Translations under genes and position numbers: made by a program | In this document: in pieces, positions 16,265 to 25,251 of the stretch | Position numbering within the stretch: the first letter of the stretch is position 1 | How the letters are laid out: every line of letters starts with the position of its first letter | NCBI RefSeq assembly: GCF_016907655.1 | Contig: NZ_JAFBCL010000001.1 | Location: forward strand, 4,312,001-4,376,000 | DNA: 64,000 nucleotides | Source: Saccharothrix algeriensis | GTDB lineage: Bacteria > Actinomycetota > Actinomycetes > Mycobacteriales > Pseudonocardiaceae | Direction: 5' to 3' | The notes under the pieces: model-generated | What the model saw: the letters and a program-made list of their open reading frames with translations, nothing else | Databases searched by the model: none | Told to the model about the DNA's origin: nothing

Positions 16265-17287
16265 TCAGGCCCTGCTGGAGGTGTCCTCAGTCACGTCACT
16301 CTGCGTCGACTTCAGCCCCTTCTCCACCAGCGCGCGGATGGTGTCGTTGGAGCCGCTGAGCACGTGGGCGTAGATCCGGAACAGCACCTCCAGGGAGCGC
16401 CCTGCCCACTCGGCGACCTGCTTCGGCGGCATGCCGGAGCTGAGCCACAGCGAGATGCCCGCGTGGCGCAGGTCGTAGGGCGAGGCGGCCAGGTCGGTTG
16501 CCGCCAGCTCGGGTGGCAGTGCCTTCTGCCTGGCCTTGCGCCAGGCCCGCAGGATCGTCAGCTTGGGCAGTTCGTCGTTGTTGCGCTCGCCGCGGAACAG
16601 GCGGCCGTCCGGTGCCGTGCCGAAGGTGCGGATGTGGCGGTGCAGCAGGGCGGTCAGCTCGGGTGGGCTGGGGACCGGGCGGATCGTGCCCCGGTCGCGC
16701 TGCTTGAGCTGGCGGTCGTCCCGGTTCTTCCCGCTGTCGGTCCAGTACTTGCCCGCGTGCGTGCGGGCGGTCTCCAGGTGGATCTCCCCCCATCCCTCTT
16801 CGGGGAGGGCGAGCTGGTGCTTGGACAGGCCCGCGGCCTCCTCCGGGCGCATCCCGGCGTAGTAGAGGCAGGCGAAGAACGCCACCAGGCGCGGGCCGCT
16901 GCGCTTCTGCACGCGCACGGCGTCCAGGAGCTCGCGCACCTGCGCGGGGTTGGTGACGCGGCGCCGGTCGATGGCCTGGACCGTCTTGCGCGGCGCGATC
17001 CACTTCAAGGCCGGGACGGGGTTGGCGTCCAGGAGCTTGAGCTCGTGGGCGGCGTACTCCATCGCCGTGCCGAGGATCTTGCGCTGGCGTGAGACCACGC
17101 CGTCGAGCTTGATCGCAAGCTTGTCCGGCAACGGGCGAAGCACCTTCGGGTCGCTCAATGCGGAGACGGGCAAGGTGTTCTCGGCGACCCACTTCAGGGT
17201 CCGGCGCACGTCCTCGGGCGCGTCGGCCCGCCGGACGGTCCGGATGAGGTCCTCGCCTACCTCGCTGAGGAGAGCAGCCCTGGCCAC
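16265..17287 (-). CDS. Tyrosine recombinase (integrase), probably 5'-truncated
   Basis: The 340-residue protein has a core-binding region (residues 25-90) and the recombinase domain with catalytic Arg147 (YYAGMRPEEA), the box II segment SPYDLRHAG (Arg274) and nucleophile Tyr306 (FRIYAHVL). It would integrate an element into the tRNA-Arg gene located 149 bp beyond its stop, the standard arrangement. The frame stays open upstream to a stop at 17373 with sensible residues but no better start. The N-terminal arm-binding domain usual in 380-440-residue relatives is missing, and the adjacent DNA is scrambled by an IS. It may therefore be inactive. GTG 17287 is only a nominal start. Confidence 0.8.
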   Translation of the reverse strand: MARAALLSEVGEDLIRTVRRADAPEDVRRTLKWVAENTLPVSALSDPKVLRPLPDKLAIKLDGVVSRQRKILGTAMEYAAHELKLLDANPVPALKWIAPRKTVQAIDRRRVTNPAQVRELLDAVRVQKRSGPRLVAFFACLYYAGMRPEEAAGLSKHQLALPEEGWGEIHLETARTHAGKYWTDSGKNRDDRQLKQRDRGTIRPVPSPPELTALLHRHIRTFGTAPDGRLFRGERNNDELPKLTILRAWRKARQKALPPELAATDLAASPYDLRHAGISLWLSSGMPPKQVAEWAGRSLEVLFRIYAHVLSGSNDTIRALVEKGLKSTQSDVTEDTSSRA

Positions 17288-17385
17288 CTCGTCCGGTGGT
17301 TCTGGTCGAGGCTGCGAGACCAGTACCGGCCAGTAGTTCGCCGGGCCAACCGGCTCGTGTCGGCCGAGCGCCTAGAGACGGGAGT

Positions 17386-17526
17386 TTGACCTACACCCCG
17401 GAACAGGTCGAGCAGCTCCTGCCGAGAGTCTGGGGCGGGACGTGGGCCTGGGGGATGCAGAACCCCCAGGCCCCGGACCCGGACATGCCCCGAGCAACGA
17501 GCGTCGCCTCTCAGAGCGGCACTTAG
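17386..17526 (+). pseudogene. Remnant of a mobile-element gene next to the IS5 insertion
   Basis: A frame starting TTG 17386 after GGGAG reads MTYTPEQVEQLLPRVWG..., then WGMQNPQAPDPDMPR, and stops at the IS boundary. The first 35 residues look like a genuine conserved N-terminus, but I cannot name the family. The tail SVASQSGT and abrupt stop suggest truncation before or together with the IS insertion. Confidence 0.4.
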
Positions 17527-18399
17527 AGCCGGTCTCATGTGGTGGTTTTGGTGAGTTGTGTGAAGCAGATGAGGGTGGCGGCGAGGGTGGCGAAGGCGCA
17601 GTAGTTGTCGGCGTGACGTTCGTAGCGGACGACCAGGCGGCGGTGGCCGGACAGCCAGGCGATGGTGCGCTCCACCACCCAACGGTGCCGGCCGAGCCGG
17701 TCGGAGGAGTCGACGCCCTTGCGTGCGATGCGCGGGACGGTGCCGCGCGCGCGTAACCATCGTCGGAGGTGGTCGATGTCGTAGACCTTGTCCGCGTGCG
17801 GCTTCGCGAGCCGGAAACGGCGGGGTCCACGTCGGGACCGGACGCGCGGAACGGCGCGCAGCATCGGCTTCCAGCGCCTGGCTGTCGTGCAGGTTCGCCG
17901 CGGACACCCCGATCGCGAGCGGCAGGCCGGCACGGTCGGTCACCAGGTGGATTTTTCGAGCCCGGTCTGCCCCGGTCGACCGGGCTCGGGCCGGTCAGGG
18001 AGCCCCCTTTTTCGCCTGGACCGACGCGCTGTCCAGAATCGCCCGCGACCAGTCGACCATGCCCTGAGCGCCAAGGCGGTCGAGCGCCGCCTGGTGCAGC
18101 CTTCGCCAGAGGGCGGCCTCGGTCCACTGCGTGAACCGCCGGTGCGCGGTCGGGGCCGAGACACCGAACGACGGAGGCAGATCCCGCCACCGACACCCGC
18201 TGGTCAGCACGAACACGATCGCGGTAAACACCGCCGATCGTCCACCGGAGCCGTCCCACCACCCTGCGGACGCACCGCGAACCCCGGGACCAACGGCTCC
18301 ACCAGCACCCACAACTCGTCCGGTACCAACCGCAACGCCAACCGATCAACCACAACACAACATCATGGCAGCATCACAACTACCACGTGAGACCAACTC
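17526..18399. mobile_element. IS5-family (IS427-like) insertion sequence, decayed
   Basis: The element is 874 bp. Its ends pair as imperfect inverted repeats (GAGCCGGTCTCATGTGGTGG at 17526 against GAGTTGGTCTCACGTGGTAG reading in from 18399). A TTA duplication (17523-17525 and 18400-18402) matches the TNA target of this group. The transposase inside is broken, so this copy is probably immobile on its own. Confidence 0.88.
17535..18352 (-). pseudogene. IS5-family transposase, multiply frameshifted
   Basis: Translating across frames recovers a normal DDE transposase: LVPDELWVLVEPLVPGF, AIVFVLTSGCRWRDLPPSFG, DSASVQAKKGGSLTGPSP, HLVTDRAGLPLAIGVSAAN, LAKPHADKVYD and HRWVVERTIAWLSGHRRL. The shift at A-AAG-GGG (about 18003) is the programmed -1 slippery site expected for this group. 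Three further indels are not: a lost G near 18240, an extra A in the A5 run near 17950, and an extra G near 17875. The gene is therefore inactive. It starts at GTG 18352 and stops within the left terminal repeat. Confidence 0.85.
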
Positions 18400-18402
18400 T
18401 TA

Positions 18403-18987
18403 GAGCTCGGCCGCTGCCCACAGTCTGCTGCGATGCCTGTGCGCCACCGCTAGCGAGTGTGTCCCATTGGGGTGAGTCGACGCCAGCTACACCGGCACCC
18501 TGCGCTGCTCTACTGCGCTCACTCAACTCTTCATCTGGTGGTGGGAGTCGCGCAGCGCCTGAATTGCCGCTACTTCCGTGCTACCCAGAAAGTGGGCGGT
18601 CGAGCGTGCACTGACCCGGGTGGTTGACACCCCCCCGCTGCATCTGCGACTACGAATATTTACGCCACTCTCATGAGACCATCGCCTCCTGGCCCATAAT
18701 TCCTATCGTCGGCCGCCGGCAAACCCAACCACAATAGCTTGGAAGCAAGCACTTGTACCGCAACCGACATGCGGGCTGGCAGAACGTAGGCACGACAACG
18801 TACAACTGTTGTATGAACTCCGAAGCTGTAATGTCGTGTCCAGTGCGCTGTGACTACATATTTGCTGGGAAGCAGTGGGAGGTGGCATATAAAAATGGCG
18901 GTGTCGGAGCATGGCGGAAGTCGGCTCGGTTGCTCTGGTCTTCGAGAGCCCTCGGTCACGCCCCTACTACGCAGTTGATATGTATCT
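18403..18987. other. Non-coding, AT-richer gap at the island edge
   Basis: The 585 bp have lower GC than the flanks and no supported gene. The only structure seen is a 13-bp palindrome TACAAC-T-GTTGTA at 18801-18813, a possible operator or remnant. The gap lies downstream of the PLD gene, so it may hold that operon's terminator, but no strong hairpin is evident. Confidence 0.5.
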
Positions 18988-19881
18988 CTACCCAATCAAG
19001 CGAGTGCCGCCCCAAATCCTCTGATAGCTGGGAAGGAAGTAGGCGACCCAGGCGGCCAGGGTTTCCCATGCATCCGCCGGATCGTCAACGGAGTGACTAA
19101 CTTCGTCACAGATCTCAACGAGCCGCTGGACCGCCTTCATGGTAGTCAGGTTACTGCACTCTCGTGCAATCCTTCCGGGGAACCCTTGGCGAAGGATGGC
19201 TCCCACATACGTATTGAATACATCCTCAGTCGGCAGCCCGTTGGGCACGCCCAGCGCGTCTAGGTCGGGTCGAACGAGATCCACCACGCTATCTTCCCGC
19301 TGTCCGGCGTACACACGCCAAAGAACACCTGGGGGCCTGTAGCTAGGCAACCAGTCGGTGCGGTCCACTGCCCTGACGGATGTTCGAACAGACCGTGTGG
19401 GCAACGTAGCAGCAGCAGCGAGGATTGCGTCACGGTCTGTTTCGTCGGCGATGGAGGATGTCGCTCGCAGCACGGCTATTAGTTCCACAAGTGCTGGATC
19501 CTGCGCTGACGTTTCCACGAGAATCTCGACAGCACCAGGCCGAATCCAGCCTAGGCCATTGACGGTCACGTTCGCAGAGCCGACCAAGGCACGGATGCCG
19601 ACCACGTATGCCTTCGCATGCACAACCGGTTGCAACGCGACCGTCCCACCGCGTTCGCTGATTAGATCGAATGCCCGCGGGTCGCTCACTCCGTTAGCGA
19701 CCTCATCGGGTCGCCAACGCGTGTAGACCGTTAGTGAACACTTATCCGACAATGCGGACAGAATAGGCTGGATTCCTGGAACGGTGATAAAGGGCGCGAT
19801 GATCGTAAGGTCTTCCGCGTCACGCACCAGCGCCAGGACTCGATCTCCACAGTGCTGTGGATCGAAGCCGGCTCGAGTCAT
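18988..19881 (-). CDS. PLD-superfamily nuclease-like protein of the defence locus
   Basis: The 297-residue protein has one clear HKD motif: HAKAYVVGIRALVGSANVT (His88, Lys90, Ser102, Asn104). A preceding region (TIIAPFITVPGIQPIL) resembles the first half of PLD-like restriction nucleases. A single HKD half implies dimerisation to form the active site. The C-terminal 140 residues match nothing I recognise. It is the third gene of a three-gene operon: its ATGA start overlaps the stop of the GHKL ATPase gene. The likely role is DNA nicking or cleavage as effector of the adjacent phosphorothioation system. It might correspond to one of SspF/G/H, but that cannot be decided by eye. Confidence 0.75.
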   Translation of the reverse strand: MTRAGFDPQHCGDRVLALVRDAEDLTIIAPFITVPGIQPILSALSDKCSLTVYTRWRPDEVANGVSDPRAFDLISERGGTVALQPVVHAKAYVVGIRALVGSANVTVNGLGWIRPGAVEILVETSAQDPALVELIAVLRATSSIADETDRDAILAAAATLPTRSVRTSVRAVDRTDWLPSYRPPGVLWRVYAGQREDSVVDLVRPDLDALGVPNGLPTEDVFNTYVGAILRQGFPGRIARECSNLTTMKAVQRLVEICDEVSHSVDDPADAWETLAAWVAYFLPSYQRIWGGTRLIG

Positions 19882-21878
19882 GCGTGATCCTCTCCATCCT
19901 GGCTTTCATCCTCCTCGCCGAACGGTGAGGCCGCCTTGAACGCCTCGTCCTCGACATACTCCGCGAGTCGGCGTCCCCATCCGTCTCGGAATTCCTGAAG
20001 CTGTCGATACTGCGGACTCGTCCTGTGTTCATTCTCAAGTCGTGACCAAGCCAGTAGGAGCCAGGTGATTGTATCGGCGCTTTGTACGAGCAGGTTCTTG
20101 GCGTCGGCTTCGCTCATTTCCTGAATCTGCTCACCCGACAACTGCAGAGGCTCAATCAGCTTCTTGTAGGCGGGGTGGGCGTTGTTTAGGCACAGAATCT
20201 CGAGGTTGAGAGCCTCGTCGGGCCAGAAGAACGCATTGAGCTGCTTAACAGGACGCTTGATCACCTGGACGGTGACGCCGCGTTGATAGTCAGCGATGAC
20301 GGCACCGCGGACTTCCGCCGGTACGTCCTGCTCCTCCAAGATCCGATCAATGGCAGCTGCTGCCTGACCAGGATCGGGCTTGGTCTTAGCAAAGGTAGTC
20401 TCGCCGGGTGTCGGGCTGACGCCAGATCGAGCCTTCTTGACACTGGATGCAACGTTCGTTACTTGAGGCCGAGCTCGGCGAGGGCCGGCGGTAGCGTTCT
20501 TCTCGTCCTTTCCTTCGGCCTTCATCTGGGTAGCAAGTTCCACCAGCTGAAATGCCATGTCGTACAGTTCTGCAATAGGATGATCTTCGTCGAAGAGCCC
20601 TTGCTCCAGCGCTTCGGTTTTTGTGAGTCGATGTTCACGGACAAGTCGAAGTGCCTGCGTGAAAGTCGGGGCGTCCTGTTTGTTATTCGTGACCCCGAAT
20701 ACCTCGTCGAGGCAGGGGTCGAATGTGACTTCGATGCCCCACCACCGGTCCGTTGCTTCGGAGGCGAGTGTCTTTTCCAAGACCAACTCTCGGTCGGCCC
20801 GTATGACAGAGATACCGGAGTTGTCGCGGGCGTGGCGGCCTTGGTGCGTATCCTTGCCGGGATTGCGGCCGGGCCTGGACTGTGGCTTTGCCAGGGAGAG
20901 CCGTACGTGAACCGTCGAGGTTCCCTGGCCATCCAGGCGTTGAATGGGGAAGTCGCGCGGTGAGGTGTAGTGCTCGCTGAACGGCGGCTCATCCGTTATG
21001 CGCACTTTGCTTTCGGTGCCGTCCTCGGCGATTTCCGACCTTTCCCAATATTCCAGAGTCGTAGCGCATGGCGACTGCAAGTAGAGCGGGTCGTTCGGGC
21101 GGACGTCATGGAAAATTTCTGGTCCGAGTAGTGTCTCTCCTTCCATGATCGCTACCTTGACACTGCGTTGCCGTGTAGTGGAGGTGAGGAAGTTGCGGTA
21201 GACACGACCGAGGAGATTCTCGGTGTGCGCGAACATCGCATCCGCGCGCACCCACCGCAGCTTGTCGAGTACGGTCCACCGGATCGCGGTTCCGCTATAA
21301 ACCGGCTGGCCTGTCTTCGTATCGGGCACTGCGTGTGATTTGAACACGTCAAATACCCAATCCGGCATGGGGGTATAGTCAGTGCTTGATGGGTCAGTGG
21401 GCCATGGGACCGTGAGGGCTGAGCCCTTTTCGGATGCTTCAACCTCGCTTAAATCCAAGTAGGTGTGGATAGCGTTCTCCGGCTGCGATCCCTGCCACGT
21501 CCATACGTCCGTACGCTTGCACTGCGACACACTGGCTTGCGGTAGCCCCATGCCAAATCGACCGATCCCCGACCGGTCGTCGTATTTGCCGGAGCCACCG
21601 AAGGACAGTGCAAGGTTAAGTGCCTCATCCGTCATTCCAACACCGTCGTCAATGACCCAAATCTCATCGACGCGGTTGGACGCGCGAGTCCTGCCCTGTA
21701 CCTTGCGCTGTACAATGACTAGGAGGACGGTGTTAGCGTCGCCCCATTGAAACGAATTGTCGATAAGCTCGGCCAGGGCGTAGTCGGTTCCCTTGTATCC
21801 GGTATCACGGATAGACTTGACCGTCTGCGAACCAGAGAGGAGAGGCGCTTCCTTCGGCGGATTGGTTGGTGTTACCAC
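19878..21878 (-). CDS. GHKL (HSP90/MutL/MORC-type) ATPase of the defence locus
   Basis: The 666-residue protein has a Bergerat ATP-binding fold at its N-terminus: ELIDNSFQWGDA (Glu37, Asn41), IDDGVGM (77-82), FGGSGKYDDRSGIGRFGMG (92-111). A transducer-like region follows to about residue 350, then a unique C-terminal half ending in an acidic EEDESQDGEDHA tail. GHKL proteins of this kind act as ATP-driven DNA clamps. GTG 21878 overlaps the helicase stop by 7 nt and its own end overlaps the PLD gene by 4 nt, so the three proteins should be made together and probably form one complex. Confidence 0.85.
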   Translation of the reverse strand: MVTPTNPPKEAPLLSGSQTVKSIRDTGYKGTDYALAELIDNSFQWGDANTVLLVIVQRKVQGRTRASNRVDEIWVIDDGVGMTDEALNLALSFGGSGKYDDRSGIGRFGMGLPQASVSQCKRTDVWTWQGSQPENAIHTYLDLSEVEASEKGSALTVPWPTDPSSTDYTPMPDWVFDVFKSHAVPDTKTGQPVYSGTAIRWTVLDKLRWVRADAMFAHTENLLGRVYRNFLTSTTRQRSVKVAIMEGETLLGPEIFHDVRPNDPLYLQSPCATTLEYWERSEIAEDGTESKVRITDEPPFSEHYTSPRDFPIQRLDGQGTSTVHVRLSLAKPQSRPGRNPGKDTHQGRHARDNSGISVIRADRELVLEKTLASEATDRWWGIEVTFDPCLDEVFGVTNNKQDAPTFTQALRLVREHRLTKTEALEQGLFDEDHPIAELYDMAFQLVELATQMKAEGKDEKNATAGPRRARPQVTNVASSVKKARSGVSPTPGETTFAKTKPDPGQAAAAIDRILEEQDVPAEVRGAVIADYQRGVTVQVIKRPVKQLNAFFWPDEALNLEILCLNNAHPAYKKLIEPLQLSGEQIQEMSEADAKNLLVQSADTITWLLLAWSRLENEHRTSPQYRQLQEFRDGWGRRLAEYVEDEAFKAASPFGEEDESQDGEDHA

Positions 21879-23461
21879 AGGTTCTCCCAGTGTGTGAAAG
21901 CAGACGCGATGGAGCCGAATGCAGGAACGGATGGATCGACAACCGTCACGACGACGGCCTTCTTGTTGCCACCAGCCTTCGGTCCTCGAATGCCACGGCC
22001 GACCATCTGACTGTAGAGCACGAGCGAACGTGTAGGGCGAGCGATCACGACTGCACTGGTCTGCGGAGCATCAAATCCGGTGGTGAGTACCCCATAGTTA
22101 ACCAGCACGCGGGGCACCGGAGTAGGACTCTTGAACATCCGGATTGCGGTGTCGCGGACTTCCAAAGCTGTAGTGCCGTCAACCGAGTCGGCCAGCACGC
22201 CTGAGCATCGCAATGTCGCCGCGATCAAGTGAGCGAGCTCGACGGATGCTGCAAATACGATCACGCGTCGATGCGACTCCTGTATGAGAGTGAGTGTGGC
22301 TGTGACGACTGCGGTGAGGTAGTTGTCTTCGTTCAGGCCCAGCTCGACCTGATCGTTGCTGGTGGTTGAGGGTTCCGCATCGACCTCTGGCAGTTCACCG
22401 AGGAGGCGGAACTCAGGTTTGGCCAGGTAGCCTTGCTGTATCAGGTACTCGACCGGGTTGGCTGCGGCGCCCGTCTCACCCGTGTCGAGTTCGATCTTCG
22501 TGTGCTCGAAGAACTCAGCGAGGTCCTCATCCGTTTGAGATCCGACAAATGTTCGTCCCGGGGTAGCGCTCAGGCCAATGATGGGGGTGATGGGCTGTCC
22601 GGCCGCCGACAACTGCTGCACTGTCCGCCGGTAGGTTGGAGCAATGACTTGGTGAGCTTCATCAAAAACGATAAGCCCCAACCGGCGTCCCAGGTCACGG
22701 ATAAATCCGGGCTCGTCTTGACGTGTGTAGATCGTCTGCAAGCTCGCTACGAGGAGACCATCCGTCAGATCATTGCTATGCCACCCTTCACCACCCCATG
22801 CGGTGATTACTGGCACCTCGCGGTTACCCAAGATACCCCAAGCACGATGGAATTCACGCGCTGCTTGGTCGAGGAGTTCCCGGGTGGAGGCGACCCATAG
22901 AATCGGACGCCCCTCGTTTTCCCGAAGGATGTCGCAAACCAGGTTCAAGGCCGTCCGGGTCTTCCCAGATCCAGTTGGCATGTGCAACAGCAGCCGGGTC
23001 CGACCTTTCCGCAGCAGCGCTTTCAGTTGCGCGATGGCGCGCCGCTGATGCGGGAACAGCCCGTAGGCCGGGCCCGCCTCGGTGGGTAGCGGTGTCGGCG
23101 TATCGCTGTGCGTCTCGGGCAGTCCGAGAAAGACAGCTATGCGACCAGCGTTCGTGGTCATGTCTCTCGTGCTCAGCTCGTCGCCATCGAGTGCGAGGCG
23201 TGCCGCCAACAGACGACGCGGTTCCTCCGGCAACTCGTACGGTAGCACTCCGGCAGCGACCAGGCGCCGTATAGCGGACAGCGGATCACCCAGGCACGCC
23301 AGGGCGAGCACCGCGTCGGTGGGCATCTCGCGGACAAGGCCGTCTCGAACAAGCCTGGTAAGCGTCCGTACTACCCGAGCATCGACGAAGGAGCGCGCAT
23401 GCGTCGACGCCCTCAAGAGGTCAAAGACGGTGAACTGCTCCATCACACCCGACCATGACAT
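21872..23461 (-). CDS. SF2 DEAH-box helicase of the defence locus
   Basis: The 529-residue protein has an N-terminal region of about 130 residues, then a complete SF2 core: Q-like FPHQRRAIAQ (136-145), Walker A MPTGSGKT (161-168), ASTRELLDQA (191-200), DEAH (267-270), GLSATPGR (296-303), and motif VI QMVGRGIRGP near 480. It resembles restriction or repair translocases of the RAD25/type III kind. It is the first gene of the leftward trio and is divergent from the phosphorothioation operon across 560 bp. It probably supplies DNA translocation or unwinding to the restriction arm. Start ATG 23461; an alternative is ATG 23443. Confidence 0.88.
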   Translation of the reverse strand: MSWSGVMEQFTVFDLLRASTHARSFVDARVVRTLTRLVRDGLVREMPTDAVLALACLGDPLSAIRRLVAAGVLPYELPEEPRRLLAARLALDGDELSTRDMTTNAGRIAVFLGLPETHSDTPTPLPTEAGPAYGLFPHQRRAIAQLKALLRKGRTRLLLHMPTGSGKTRTALNLVCDILRENEGRPILWVASTRELLDQAAREFHRAWGILGNREVPVITAWGGEGWHSNDLTDGLLVASLQTIYTRQDEPGFIRDLGRRLGLIVFDEAHQVIAPTYRRTVQQLSAAGQPITPIIGLSATPGRTFVGSQTDEDLAEFFEHTKIELDTGETGAAANPVEYLIQQGYLAKPEFRLLGELPEVDAEPSTTSNDQVELGLNEDNYLTAVVTATLTLIQESHRRVIVFAASVELAHLIAATLRCSGVLADSVDGTTALEVRDTAIRMFKSPTPVPRVLVNYGVLTTGFDAPQTSAVVIARPTRSLVLYSQMVGRGIRGPKAGGNKKAVVVTVVDPSVPAFGSIASAFTHWENLW

Positions 23462-24021
23462 GACAGATGAGCCACCCCTGAGGCTCCCATCACCGCAGGT
23501 CTGAGACGACCACTCGACAGCAGGTCAATGAGGAGGTGCAGGCCCCCTGCCCCAGCGCTGCGGACCGTCAAGTGCGCCACCCCATCGACGAAGTCCATCC
23601 CAACCGTCCCCTGTGCTGTCGCCCCAAGATCACCACTTGTGGCTCCTTATTAGAGCGGACACCTCTGACATCGCACCGAGAGGCTCACTGTTAACGGCAA
23701 GGTCTCGCTTCTGCGGTGTCGTGACTTACCCGAGCCGGTGTCCCAGGTAAGAGCCACGAGGCCTCGTCGAGTACGCAACATCGCTGGTCACAGGCTCTCT
23801 ACCAGGCAGTAACGGCGATGAGGGCGATCCGGCCAGACAGGGGTTGTGACTAACCGGCAGACATCGTCACGCTCTGTGATTGCGCTCGCTCGCCGGGTAT
23901 GCCTGCCGGAACTGTCGGAGGGAGTGGTTATGATCGCGATGCACTCCTGGTGGGACGAGAGGGCCTACCGCGAAGATCCACCAGGAGTGACCAACGCATC
24001 CGCGAGGCAGTAGGACAGGAC
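23462..24021. promoter_or_regulatory. Divergent control region between the two arms of the defence locus
   Basis: The 560 bp between helicase and desulfurase genes contain no supported gene. A frame upstream from 23899 is open but lacks the desulfurase start context. The strongest structure is the inverted repeat at 23942-23989 (separate entry). I could not identify confident -35/-10 pairs. Confidence 0.5.
23942..23989. promoter_or_regulatory. 12-bp inverted repeat in the leader of the desulfurase gene
   Basis: CACTCCTGGTGG (23942-23953) pairs perfectly with 23978-23989 across a 24-nt loop, ending 32 nt before ATG 24022. It could be a repressor operator or an RNA hairpin in the 5' leader. 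Phosphorothioation operons are commonly controlled by a dedicated repressor, and none is encoded next to this one. Confidence 0.5.
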
Positions 24022-25197
24022 ATGGACGATGGCTCTGTCGAGGTCGACGTCGTCTACCTCGATTACAACGCGACCGCACCACTACGGCCAGAAGCGCTCG
24101 ACGTGATCCTGGCTGCGTTCAGCAGAGTTGGCAACGCCTCCAGTGTTCATCAGGCTGGCCGCGACGCCGCCACAAGGGTCGACAACGCCCGCCGACAACT
24201 CGCTGACCTGCTCAATTGCCACCCTGCCGAGATCATCTTCACCTCCGGCGCAACAGAGGCGAACAATCTTGCTCTGCGGGCCGCCTATGGCCGCGGAGGG
24301 GCACTGGTGACGACGGCGGTCGAGCACCCGGCAGTCCTCGAAACGGCACGAGCCATCACTGCGGGGGCTTCGGGGGCTCTCGTGGTACTGCCCGTCGACA
24401 AAGACGGCACTGTTGACTACCGTGCCCTGGACGCGGCGCTCGACCGCGGTGACGTGTCTGTGGTATCAGCCATGCTTGCCAACAACGAGACGGGTGTTCT
24501 GACCGACCTGGAGCCCATCGTCAAGGCTGCTCACGACGTTGGTGCGCTTGTGCACACCGATGCTACGCAGTATGTCGGCAGGCTTCCCCTGGATCTTGCC
24601 GAACTTGAGGTTGACCTGCTGTCCCTGTCGGCCCACAAGTTCGGCGGCCCACAGGGCATCGGGGCGCTCGTCGTGCGGCGCGGCACCTCCCTGCCCTACA
24701 TGCCGCTGCTGTTCGGCGGTGGTCAAGAACGCGGGTGGCGGGCTGGCACGCTGAACGTTGCTGGGATCGCCGGGCTCGGAGCTGCCGCAGACACGGCGCG
24801 ACGGCAGCTCAACGAAGAAGCCGCCCGTGTTGCCGAGTTGCGCGATGTGTTCGAAGCAGAACTGGTCGCGCGGGTACCCGACTGCGTGATCAACGGTAAG
24901 CGCGTGCCCCGCCTTCCCGGAGTCACGAGCGTGACCTTCCGCGGGGTGCCGGCGGACGCTGTACTAGCCGCGATGCCGGACGTCGCGGCGTCGGATGGCA
25001 GCGCGTGCGCCTCCGGGGCTCCAAGTCCTAGCCACGTCTTGCTTGCGATGGGACTCAGCCGTGAAGATGCCGATGCGACGGTGCGCTTTTCGCTCGGTTA
25101 TGCCACGAGCAGGCGCGATATCGAACGGTCCCTCGCTGCGGTCGCGCGTGCTGTCGGGCGTACCCGCACTGTCTTGGCAGCCACCGCCTGCCGCTAG
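24022..25197 (+). CDS. sspA: Cysteine desulfurase of a DNA phosphorothioation system (SspA/DndA-like)
   Basis: The 391-residue protein is a class V PLP enzyme: YLDYNATAPL N-terminus, EHPAVLET, PLP-binding Lys206 in SLSAHKFGGPQG, and catalytic Cys329 in SDGSACASGAPSPSHVL. It would remove sulfur from L-cysteine and carry it as a persulfide for transfer to the PP-loop protein. ATG 24022 follows AGGACAGGA; a longer frame from 23899 would add 41 atypical residues. It heads the rightward operon with the DUF4007, ATPase and PP-loop genes, which is what separates it from a housekeeping IscS. The name sspA rests on this gene order. Confidence 0.85.
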   Translation: MDDGSVEVDVVYLDYNATAPLRPEALDVILAAFSRVGNASSVHQAGRDAATRVDNARRQLADLLNCHPAEIIFTSGATEANNLALRAAYGRGGALVTTAVEHPAVLETARAITAGASGALVVLPVDKDGTVDYRALDAALDRGDVSVVSAMLANNETGVLTDLEPIVKAAHDVGALVHTDATQYVGRLPLDLAELEVDLLSLSAHKFGGPQGIGALVVRRGTSLPYMPLLFGGGQERGWRAGTLNVAGIAGLGAAADTARRQLNEEAARVAELRDVFEAELVARVPDCVINGKRVPRLPGVTSVTFRGVPADAVLAAMPDVAASDGSACASGAPSPSHVLLAMGLSREDADATVRFSLGYATSRRDIERSLAAVARAVGRTRTVLAATACR

Positions 25198-25251
25198 TGT
25201 TCGCCGCTACTGCCTTTATAAGCTTGCTTGTAAATTGAAAGGATTTGTCTG

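Noticed and set aside
18988..23461. DISARM or BREX system
   Set aside because: A helicase and a PLD protein recall DISARM, but there is no methyltransferase or DrmB; BREX hallmarks (BrxC/PglX/PglZ) are also absent.
23899..24021. Longer desulfurase starting at ATG 23899
   Set aside because: It would include the inverted-repeat leader and 41 non-homologous residues; ATG 24022 has a good ribosome-binding site and the family N-terminus.
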